Under the pieces are notes generated by a model. It searched no databases and had not been told where the DNA came from. It worked only from the letters and a program-made list of their open reading frames with translations. The position numbers were made by a program, and so were the translations under genes. A DNA stretch of 5,319 nt from Lysobacterales bacterium (GTDB lineage Bacteria; Pseudomonadota; Gammaproteobacteria; Xanthomonadales; SZUA-36): NCBI GenBank assembly GCA_009692275.1, contig SHZL01000199.1:1-5319 (forward strand), written 5' to 3'. Below are positions 1-4,687 of this stretch, piece by piece. The first letter of the stretch is position 1. Each line of letters begins with the position of its first letter.

Positions 1-502
1 CAGGATGCACCAGGCCCGTCGCGTGAAACCTGCGGATACACTGACCGGCACGAAACCAGCAAGGATCTTGCGGGGTAATGGTTTCCAGCAAATCAGCCAA
101 TGACGAAGCCGGCATGATACGGCGTGTCAGCAACGCGCCTGTATAGCTCAACCCGCTGCGTACGCATTGTGCAGCAAGTGGTTGCGGTACCGGCAGGCCC
201 AAGCGCGCCAGCTTCTGCAGAACGTTCGCTTCCAACAGTGGGCGAGAGTGCTGAAACCCGGTAAACAGATAGCGATCCCGGCTCAACCGCGCCGCCCAAC
301 CACCGCGCAGGTAGGTGCGCAGCACCGCTGGGCCGAACGGTGTATTGAGCATCAGGGTGTTGCCACGTCCCGGCGCGCTGCCCACAACAGCATTGAGCTT
401 TCGCCAGTACCCGGGATCAAACAGGTGCGCACCTGGCTGCTGAATGCATTCGGCATCATATACAATGACCCGCGCACCAGCTTGTTCGAGTTTCAGATTC
501 AT
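1..502 (-). CDS. kdkA: 3-deoxy-D-manno-octulosonic acid (Kdo) kinase, 3' part missing (runs off left edge)
   Basis: Reading leftward from the ATG at 502-500 gives 167 uninterrupted codons to the window edge, so the gene is partial at its C-terminus. The protein resembles Kdo kinase of the WaaP/KdkA kinase-like fold: LFDPGYW near residues 27-33, GSAPGRGNT at 41-49 (nucleotide-loop region), LRTYLRGG at 61-68, RDRYLF at 75-80, a probable alpha-C Glu at E91, LGLPVPQPLA at 101-110, and IRRFHATGLVHP at 156-167. The family catalytic loop is usually H-x-D-L-N. The window stops at H166-P167 followed by a G, which fits an Asp codon. By family knowledge the enzyme phosphorylates Kdo of lipid A-Kdo at the inner membrane, preparing it for heptose addition. 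AGAGG (515-511) lies 8 nt before the ATG, and this Shine-Dalgarno sits inside the adjacent inverted-repeat arm. The gene is divergent from opsX, its expected partner. The assignment is strong apart from the unseen catalytic residue. Confidence 0.86.
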   Translation of the reverse strand, partial: MNLKLEQAGARVIVYDAECIQQPGAHLFDPGYWRKLNAVVGSAPGRGNTLMLNTPFGPAVLRTYLRGGWAARLSRDRYLFTGFQHSRPLLEANVLQKLARLGLPVPQPLAAQCVRSGLSYTGALLTRRIMPASSLADLLETITPQDPCWFRAGQCIRRFHATGLVHP

Positions 503-542
503 CTGGGGAGCCTCTGATCCATTATGCGCGGAGCGCGTTTCT

Positions 543-635
543 GCCGCAAAAGGCGCAGATCGTGCGGAGCGAGCCGCGAGACAGTAGCACCGCTACGGCC
601 AAGGCGCGCCACGTGCGAGATGCGCCTTTTGCGGC
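543..635. repeat. internal fold-back A of the inverted-repeat element
   Basis: A perfect 15-bp inverted pair, GCCGCAAAAGGCGCA at 543-557 and its complement at 621-635, is followed inward by a 2-nt mismatch. A further 7-bp pairing, TCGTGCG (560-566) against CGTGCGA (613-619), needs two G-U pairs and so favours an RNA form. A 5-bp hairpin, GTAGC-acc-GCTAC (584-596), lies in the loop. I see no U-run after the stem, so it is not an ordinary intrinsic terminator. Confidence 0.75.
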
Positions 636-654
636 GAAACCCGTTGGGACGGGC

Positions 655-742
655 CTTTGCGGGCGCTCCGCCCCGTTCCGGCTCGTTTATTTGGGCTAAC
701 CAAACCGCACTCGCCAGAGCCGGGCCGGAGCATCCCGCAAAG
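655..742. repeat. internal fold-back B of the inverted-repeat element
   Basis: The outer stem pairs CTTTGCGGG (655-663) and GCTCCG (665-670) with 726-742, leaving a 1-against-2 nt internal bulge. Further in, CCGGCTC (678-684) pairs with GAGCCGG (717-723). A small hairpin, TTTGG-GCTAA-CCAAA, occupies 690-704. The nesting of three stems is more than chance would readily give, although the high GC content makes some pairing expected. Confidence 0.7.
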
Positions 743-805
743 ATTCGTCGCGCCCGTGCATAATGGATCAGAGGCTCCCCCACAGTATCCGCTCAAGGAG
801 ACCCG

Positions 806-811
806 TATAAT
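806..811 (+). promoter_or_regulatory. possible -10 box for opsX
   Basis: An exact TATAAT occurs 36 bp before the opsX start. No recognisable -35 hexamer stands 16-18 bp upstream (the sequence there is near CAGTAT), and there is no extended -10 TG. If used, transcription would start near 818 and exclude the leader ORF at 810, so the two calls compete. Another weak candidate is CATAAT at 759-764 in the right arm of the element. Confidence 0.35.
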
Positions 812-851
812 GCGTTTGCTCCAATCCAGCGTCAATCCGGAGGAGGCATGA
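810..851 (+). CDS. putative 13-residue leader ORF overlapping the opsX start
   Basis: ATG at 810 opens a 13-codon frame, MRLLQSSVNPEEA, ending in TGA at 849-851. It is preceded by AAGGAG (795-800) at a 9-nt spacing, a better-placed ribosome site than that of opsX itself. Its stop overlaps the opsX ATG as ATGA, the usual geometry for translational coupling. The peptide has no run of one amino acid that would suggest attenuation. The opsX Shine-Dalgarno lies within its last codons. Alternatively the frame is chance and the TATAAT overlapping its start is a promoter. Seen: frame, SD and overlap. Inferred: translation and coupling. Confidence 0.35.
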   Translation: MRLLQSSVNPEEA

Positions 852-1909
852 GAGCCTCTATTCAAAGCCCCAGGACTATTTGCATACTGCGCCTGTCAGC
901 CCTGGGCGATGTAACGCACGTGGTGCCCGTTATTCGCACGCTGCAGAAACAGTGGCCGGAAAGCCGCATCAGTTGGGTCATTGGTTCGCTGGAACATCGT
1001 TTGCTTTGCGATCTGCCAGGCATCGAGTTCATTCTTTTCAACAAAAAGGATGGGTGGAAAGCGGTACGCAAGCTGAAACAGGACTTGCAGGACCGGCAAT
1101 TTGACATATTACTGCATATGCAAGTCTCGGCTCGCGCCAACCTGTTGAGCCGCTTTGTCCATGCGCCGGTTCGGGTGGGCTGGAACCGGGAGCGCTGCCG
1201 TGACTTCCATCAGTGGTTCATCAACACGCCGATCGCCAATGTGCCACAGCAACACCAGCTTGAAGGTTTTCTTGAATTTCCCCGCGCGCTGGGACTGGTC
1301 ACCGGACCCCCGCAGTGGCAGCTACCCATAAGAGCAGACGCACTCAATTGGGTCAGTGAACGAGTTGCCTCCGACCGCCCCACTCTGGTCATCAGCCCCT
1401 GTTCCAGCCACGTACTGCGCAACTGGCATCCGGCACATTACGCTGCGGTAGCGGATTTTGCCGCCAGGGGACTGGATATGCAGGTGGTGCTATCGGGCGG
1501 GCCTGGCGAACTGGACCGCGACACCGGGGCAGCCATCCAGCGGCTGATGGTTTCTTCCTGCATCAACCTGGTTGGCGCGGATACTTTGGAGCAGTCCAAA
1601 GCGCTGCTCAGTCGTGCGGACCTGCTGATTTCGCCTGACTCCGGACCAGTGCACATCGCTTCCGCTCTGGGAACAGATGTGCTGGGACTCTATGCTGCGA
1701 CCTGGTCGCGTCGCTCCGGGCCCTATAACAGCCTGGACTTGTGTGTTGACCGCTATTCCGAGGCTGCACGCAAATACCGCAACAAAGACTTGCACGAATT
1801 ACGCTGGGGGACACGCATTGAAGTGCCGGGCGTGATGGATTTAGTGCAACCGCATGATGTCATCGCCAAACTGCAAGAGTGGTGGCACAAGCGCTACAAC
1901 GGCGCTTGA
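848..1909 (+). CDS. opsX: ADP-heptose:LPS heptosyltransferase, OpsX type (GT family 9)
   Basis: This 353-residue protein has the GT-B fold signature of glycosyltransferase family 9. ILRLSALGDV at residues 13-22 carries D21, the likely catalytic Asp of the family. DLPGIEFILFNKK and FDILLHMQ follow in the N-terminal domain. SPCSSHVLRNW at 183-193 opens the second domain, and SPDSGPVHIA at 262-271 is the conserved D-[ST]-G-P-x-H donor-binding motif for ADP-heptose. LYAATWSRRSGPYNS and LRWGTRIEVPGVMDL near the C-terminus match the OpsX branch better than WaaC or WaaF as I recall them. By family knowledge it adds the first heptose to phosphorylated Kdo on the cytoplasmic face of the inner membrane, and the neighbouring kdkA supports this. 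The Shine-Dalgarno GGAGG (839-843) stands only 4 nt before the ATG, and the start overlaps a leader ORF. The length is normal and no frameshift is seen. Heptosyltransferase is sure; the OpsX subtype is likely. Confidence 0.85.
   Translation: MRASIQSPRTICILRLSALGDVTHVVPVIRTLQKQWPESRISWVIGSLEHRLLCDLPGIEFILFNKKDGWKAVRKLKQDLQDRQFDILLHMQVSARANLLSRFVHAPVRVGWNRERCRDFHQWFINTPIANVPQQHQLEGFLEFPRALGLVTGPPQWQLPIRADALNWVSERVASDRPTLVISPCSSHVLRNWHPAHYAAVADFAARGLDMQVVLSGGPGELDRDTGAAIQRLMVSSCINLVGADTLEQSKALLSRADLLISPDSGPVHIASALGTDVLGLYAATWSRRSGPYNSLDLCVDRYSEAARKYRNKDLHELRWGTRIEVPGVMDLVQPHDVIAKLQEWWHKRYNGA
1888..1908. repeat. hairpin over the opsX stop codon
   Basis: CAAGCGC (1888-1894) and GCGCTTG (1902-1908) form a perfect 7-bp stem with a 7-nt loop, overlapping the last codons and the stop of opsX. 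It lies in the 41-bp gap region between convergent opsX and metB, so it could slow polymerase on either strand. No U-run follows on either side, so I do not call it a terminator. Confidence 0.4.
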
Positions 1910-1924
1910 AATCAGCCCGCAGTA

Positions 1925-1960
1925 TCTCAGGGCATATTTCAGGGCACATCTCAGGCCACG
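1925..1960. repeat. imperfect 12-bp tandem repeat x3 carrying repeated metB stop codons
   Basis: Three adjacent 12-bp units read on the + strand TCTCAGGGCATA, TTTCAGGGCACA and TCTCAGGCCACG. On the metB strand each unit holds CCTGA, and because 12 is a multiple of three the TGA recurs in the metB frame at 1951-1953, 1939-1941 and 1927-1929. A fourth in-frame TGA lies at 1912-1914. The array sits between the two convergent genes. Confidence 0.75.
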
Positions 1961-3198
1961 CCCCTCACCTGCGCTCCTTGCCGCTGCCGGATTATGGCGG
2001 CGAAACCGCCCTCCAAATCAGCTATCAGGTCTTCCACGTGCTCTATCCCGACAGACAAACGCAAAAGACGAGCGGTGATACCTGCAGCATCCTGGTCCCT
2101 TTGCGACATGGCAGCGTGGGTCATGCTGGCCGGGTGCGCCACCAGGCTTTCAACTCCCCCAAGGGACTCGGCCAGGGTAAATAGCTGCAGGGCTTCCAGG
2201 AAAACCGGCACTTCTTCTTCGCTGGCTGCAAGTTCGAAACTGATCATGGCGCCAAAACCTTGCTGCTGGCGCGCCGCAGTTTCGTGGCCGGGGTGCTGAG
2301 TCAGGCCAGGAAAATAGACCTTATCCACCAGTTCACTGGTCTTGAGCAGGGCGGCAATCGCGATGGCATTTTGTTGGTGCTGTTGATAGCGGACAGACAG
2401 CGTTCGCAAACCACGCAATGCCTGGAAACTGTCAAAAGGGGATCCGGTCAGGCCCAGGCAATTTGCCCACCAGGACAGCTCCTCCAGCAGCGCCGGATCT
2501 TTAGCGATCACTGCGCCTCCGACCACATCTGAATGTCCATTGATGTACTTCGTGGTGGAATGCACCACGATATCCGCACCCAGGCCTATTGGCTGCTGAC
2601 CGGCCGGGGACATGAAGGTATTGTCCACCACGACCAGTGCGCCCGCCTCGTTTGCAGTCTGTGCAATGGCCTGTACATCCGTAATTCGCAGCAAGGGGTT
2701 ACTGGGGGTCTCGATCCAGACCATGCGGGGTTTCAATGCACGAATTTTTTCTGCCGAAAGTTGTGTTTCCCACAGTGGTAACCACTGCAGATCAAACGAC
2801 TTCTTTCTGACCGCTGCCGAAAACAGGCGATGGCAACCACCGTAACAATCATGTGCCGCTATGAGCAGGTCGCCAGGCTGCAGCAGTTGAGTTACCAGGT
2901 GCACAGCAGACATGCCTGAAGAAGTGATCACCGCGCCCGACCCATTTTCAACAGCAGCCAGGGCCCCCGCGAACTGGTCGCGCGTCGGGTTGCCCGAACG
3001 CGTGTAGTCGTAACGGCCCTTCTGGCCAAACTTCTTGAAAGCAAAGGTAGAACTGAGGTGCAAGGGTGGAATCACGGCACCATGACTATCATCCGTGTTG
3101 ACTCCATAACGGGCTACGAGGGTTTCTTGCCTGTGCTTTTTTTCAGGCTTGTGGTCAGACTGAGGTTGAGTTTTGGGCTTGGGTTTGAGTTTACTCAT
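1951..3198 (-). CDS. metB: cystathionine gamma-synthase (O-succinylhomoserine (thiol)-lyase)
   Basis: This is a PLP enzyme of the Cys/Met metabolism family, cytosolic and normally a homotetramer. It joins activated homoserine and cysteine to give cystathionine in methionine synthesis. Numbered from the chosen start: VIPPLHLSSTF near 42-52, YTRSGNPTRD at 65-74 (Y and R bind cofactor phosphate of the partner subunit), HDCYGG at 116-121 (Y stacks on PLP), VVVDNT with D192, and STTKY with the Schiff-base lysine K217. FGAMISFEL, AESLGGVES and LLRLSVGIE with R381 (substrate carboxylate) follow. The match to E. coli MetB is close throughout. I chose ATG 3198 because GGAG stands 9 nt before it; an ATG six codons upstream (3216) is half inside an inverted repeat and has a poor site. 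The N-terminus has an extra Lys/Pro/Gln-rich stretch of roughly 20 residues with a 7-T homopolymer in its DNA (3137-3143). The stop lies in a tandem repeat. Cystathionine gamma-lyase is a less likely alternative. Confidence 0.92.
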   Translation of the reverse strand: MSKLKPKPKTQPQSDHKPEKKHRQETLVARYGVNTDDSHGAVIPPLHLSSTFAFKKFGQKGRYDYTRSGNPTRDQFAGALAAVENGSGAVITSSGMSAVHLVTQLLQPGDLLIAAHDCYGGCHRLFSAAVRKKSFDLQWLPLWETQLSAEKIRALKPRMVWIETPSNPLLRITDVQAIAQTANEAGALVVVDNTFMSPAGQQPIGLGADIVVHSTTKYINGHSDVVGGAVIAKDPALLEELSWWANCLGLTGSPFDSFQALRGLRTLSVRYQQHQQNAIAIAALLKTSELVDKVYFPGLTQHPGHETAARQQQGFGAMISFELAASEEEVPVFLEALQLFTLAESLGGVESLVAHPASMTHAAMSQRDQDAAGITARLLRLSVGIEHVEDLIADLEGGFAAIIRQRQGAQVRGVA

Positions 3199-3214
3199 TT
3201 CCTGCTTCTCCAGC

Positions 3215-3246
3215 ATTTCCGGTTGTTCAACACCTCATCCGGAAAT
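3215..3246 (-). promoter_or_regulatory. 8-bp inverted repeat just upstream of metB
   Basis: ATTTCCGG (3215-3222) and CCGGAAAT (3239-3246) form a perfect inverted pair with a 16-nt spacer, which itself contains GTTG-TT-CAAC (3222-3231). It lies 16 bp before the chosen metB start and overlaps the alternative ATG at 3216. It could be an operator or a leader hairpin. It does not match the MetJ met box or the MetR consensus as I know them. Confidence 0.35.
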
Positions 3247-3472
3247 CCCGCAAAGCAGGTTGAGTATGACCGAGCCCATCAGACAGCTGCCCGGTCACTC
3301 ATTTCCCGAAAACCGATAAATGAGCAAGCTCACGGCTTTCGCTGGAATTGGCACCTTTTCGAAGTGGTTAGCTCCGAAGGTTGCCCCGGCATCTAAGGGC
3401 CAGTCCCTCTGCCGGTCTGAATGAGTAAGGCCCAATTCTAATTCAGGCCAGCGGGCGGGCGCAAGCCCATAG
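3247..3472. other. intergenic region upstream of metB with small hairpins, no gene recognised
   Basis: I find no convincing gene here. On the metB strand it could fold several stems. CTCATTT (3298-3304) pairs with AAATGAG (3318-3324). TGAGC (3321-3325) pairs with GCTCA (3328-3332), using bases of the first stem. GACCGAGC (3268-3275) pairs with GCCCGGTC (3289-3296) with one G-U in a minus-strand RNA. A weaker inverted repeat lies at 3429-3449. In the leftward frame of the DUF6165 gene, once past its repeated stops, the sequence stays open for about 60 codons, without family resemblance. No clear -10/-35 pair for metB was found, and no U-run marks a terminator for the DUF6165 gene. Confidence 0.5.
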
Positions 3473-3515
3473 TAAGTCGCCTAATAAGTCGCCTAATAAG
3501 TCGCCTAATAAGTCG
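3473..3515. repeat. perfect 12-bp tandem repeat (3.6 copies) over the DUF6165 stop codon
   Basis: TAAGTCGCCTAA is repeated exactly at 3473-3484, 3485-3496 and 3497-3508, followed by the first 7 bases at 3509-3515. On the coding strand the period reads ACT TAT TAG GCG, so a TAG recurs in the gene's frame at 3505-3507, 3493-3495 and 3481-3483. The copies are identical, which points to recent slippage or strong constraint. The last residues of the protein (TTY) come from the array. Confidence 0.92.
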
Positions 3516-3894
3516 TATAAGATTTTTCCTCTAGTATCCGGGCACCGAGATGCAGGTTCAGCTCTTTCTTGATCTGCGCACGGCGATCATTGGTCGCATA
3601 AACACTGCGTGCCAGTTCAATGAATTGCTCGCCGAACTCTTTGGCACGCTCCTTAGCGCGAATGTCGTCCTCAATGACCCAGAGCTTTTCATTGATCGCC
3701 TTCAATTGCGAACGCAGCAAGCGAACGGTGTCGTTTTCTGTGACCGAGTCTGCCCAACATTTGCTCAATTGCTCGAGTTCAGCGCGGACATTGGCTACTT
3801 TCTCCGGATCCTTCATTCGTTCCGATTTGATTTCAAGTATGGTGATTTTGTCCAGCACTTCCCCTGGCGAGACGGGAACAAGAAAATCTTTCAT
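3505..3894 (-). CDS. DUF6165 family protein
   Basis: This small soluble protein of 129 residues has no signal peptide or membrane segment. VPVSPGEVLDKITILEIKSER at about 6-26, LWVIEDDIRAKE near 71-82 and FIELARSVYATNDRRAQIKKELNL at about 91-114 match the pattern I recall for DUF6165, a short family of unknown function. LEEKSY near the C-terminus also fits. Most of the chain looks helical, with charged heptad-like stretches. The ATG at 3894 has AGGAGA (3904-3899) 4-5 nt upstream, and the frame begins 27 nt after the PhyH gene stop, so it is probably the last gene of a leftward operon with the oxygenase and the YidC-like gene. Its stop is embedded in a 12-bp tandem repeat. Function is unknown; the surface-polysaccharide genes elsewhere in the window are only weak context because they are separated by metB. 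Confidence 0.75.
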   Translation of the reverse strand: MKDFLVPVSPGEVLDKITILEIKSERMKDPEKVANVRAELEQLSKCWADSVTENDTVRLLRSQLKAINEKLWVIEDDIRAKERAKEFGEQFIELARSVYATNDRRAQIKKELNLHLGARILEEKSYTTY

Positions 3895-3921
3895 TCTGTC
3901 TCCTGGGCTATTGCGCCCTGT

Positions 3922-4686
3922 TCAAACCTTGAAGTTATACTTCCTGTTCGGGTCCCGTTCTATATCTGGCGGGTAATTCTTGCGCTTCTCCGCGTAGTAT
4001 TTCTCGCGCAAATCCCCCGCTGCCGCCCTGTTGTAGCTAATGTAAAGCACCCTGCGCGCCTGCCCGGTGCGGTTGGGCGAAGAGCGATGCGGGGCATAGG
4101 AATCGAAAAACACGGCGTCACCCGGTGCGCAGTGCACCGGTTGATAAGGCAAGTACCCGGTATCGGCATCTGTTAGCGGCGCCCACATCTGCCCCAGAAC
4201 GCCCTTGTTATGCAGTCCGGCTATCAGCTCAAGGCTGCCGTTTTGCTCGTTGGTCTCATCAATCGCAACCATGGCAGTAATGTGAAAATCCGCGAACTCG
4301 TTCCAGCCTGCCTGCACATCCTGGTGCTCCTTAAAACCGTCCCCACCGGGCAGTTTGAAATTGATCTTGTCCTTGAACAGCACGGCCGGTGCATCCAGTA
4401 ATTGGCACACTGCGTGGTGCATGCGCCGGGTTGTGATCAACTGGCGGAAACCCTCGTGAAACGGCACGAAATTCTCGATTCGGCACAGAATCCTGGAGCC
4501 ATCAAGCTGGCTGGATTCAAAATACATCATGGTCTTGCCCCGCTCCTCCGCGCGTTGGGCAAGCTCGTCCGCCCACTCGCTGATTTGGGCTCTTTCGGCC
4601 GGTGAATACATACCCCGAACCAGCAGATAGCCGTCCCGTTGAAATTGCTCCAGTTGCGCGGCATTGAGAATGCTTGCTGTGTTCAT
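3922..4686 (-). CDS. phytanoyl-CoA dioxygenase (PhyH) family Fe(II)/2-oxoglutarate oxygenase
   Basis: This 254-residue protein has the double-stranded beta-helix oxygenase pattern of PhyH. FQRDGYLLVRG near 15-25 is the usual N-terminal motif. KEHQDVQAGW holds the iron ligands H121 and D123 (HxD). NEQNGSLELIAGLHNKG is the family's NGxL region. APGDAVFFDSYAPHRSSPN provides the third ligand H200, and R206 or R211 probably binds 2-oxoglutarate. The C-terminal YYAEKRKNYPPDIERDP is reminiscent of phosphonate-hydroxylating members such as PhnY, but that is a recollection, not a match I can test. The substrate is unknown. ATG 4686 is chosen because it follows the YidC-like gene stop by one base (TGA-A-ATG), which suggests coupling; an in-frame ATG at 4698 would overlap that gene by 11 bases. 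No HD-domain (PhnZ-like) partner is in view. Family assignment is firm. Confidence 0.85.
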   Translation of the reverse strand: MNTASILNAAQLEQFQRDGYLLVRGMYSPAERAQISEWADELAQRAEERGKTMMYFESSQLDGSRILCRIENFVPFHEGFRQLITTRRMHHAVCQLLDAPAVLFKDKINFKLPGGDGFKEHQDVQAGWNEFADFHITAMVAIDETNEQNGSLELIAGLHNKGVLGQMWAPLTDADTGYLPYQPVHCAPGDAVFFDSYAPHRSSPNRTGQARRVLYISYNRAAAGDLREKYYAEKRKNYPPDIERDPNRKYNFKV

Positions 4687-4687
4687 T

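Larger units (their letters stand above)
505..780. repeat. 276-bp element with 23-bp terminal inverted repeats and nested hairpins (MITE-like or structured RNA)
   Basis: The outer arms are a perfect 23-bp inverted pair, 505-527 (begins GGGGAGCCTCTGATCC) and 758-780 (ends GGATCAGAGGCTCCCC). With a 1-nt gap they continue inward about 10 more bases (528-537 against 749-757). Two large fold-backs fill the interior, at 543-635 and 655-742, so the whole element could form a three-way junction or cruciform. No convincing gene lies inside: the open frames are GC-rich, overlap on both strands and resemble no family I know. It contains no transposase. No clear target-site duplication flanks it: the outer bases are ATCT on the left and CACA on the right. 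It almost fills the kdkA-opsX gap and ends 2 bp from the kdkA start codon. Seen: the repeats and pairing. Inferred: a non-autonomous mobile element or a structured transcript. Genome copy number would separate these. Confidence 0.8.

Noticed and set aside
167..517. 116-codon rightward open frame
   Set aside because: It is the antisense shadow of kdkA, which carries the recognisable kinase motifs.
524..865. Several overlapping open frames on both strands inside the inverted-repeat element
   Set aside because: They follow from high GC content and the palindromic sequence, contain Arg/Ala/Pro-rich text without family motifs, and overlap each other on both strands.
1888..1908. Bidirectional intrinsic terminator between opsX and metB
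   Set aside because: The stem is good but no U-run follows on either strand, so it is listed only as a hairpin.
3199..3332. SAM riboswitch or MetJ operator upstream of metB
   Set aside because: I could not find the met box or the core of a known SAM riboswitch; only generic inverted repeats are present.
3290..3480. About 60 open codons continuing the DUF6165 frame beyond its repeated stops
   Set aside because: No family resemblance and three in-frame TAGs separate it from the gene; more likely chance in a GC-rich gap.
3473..3515. CRISPR-like array
   Set aside because: The 12-bp units are directly adjacent with no spacers, far shorter than CRISPR repeats.
3550..4176. 208-codon rightward open frame
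   Set aside because: It lies antisense over the DUF6165 and PhyH genes, whose motifs are clear; its own translation shows no recognisable domain.
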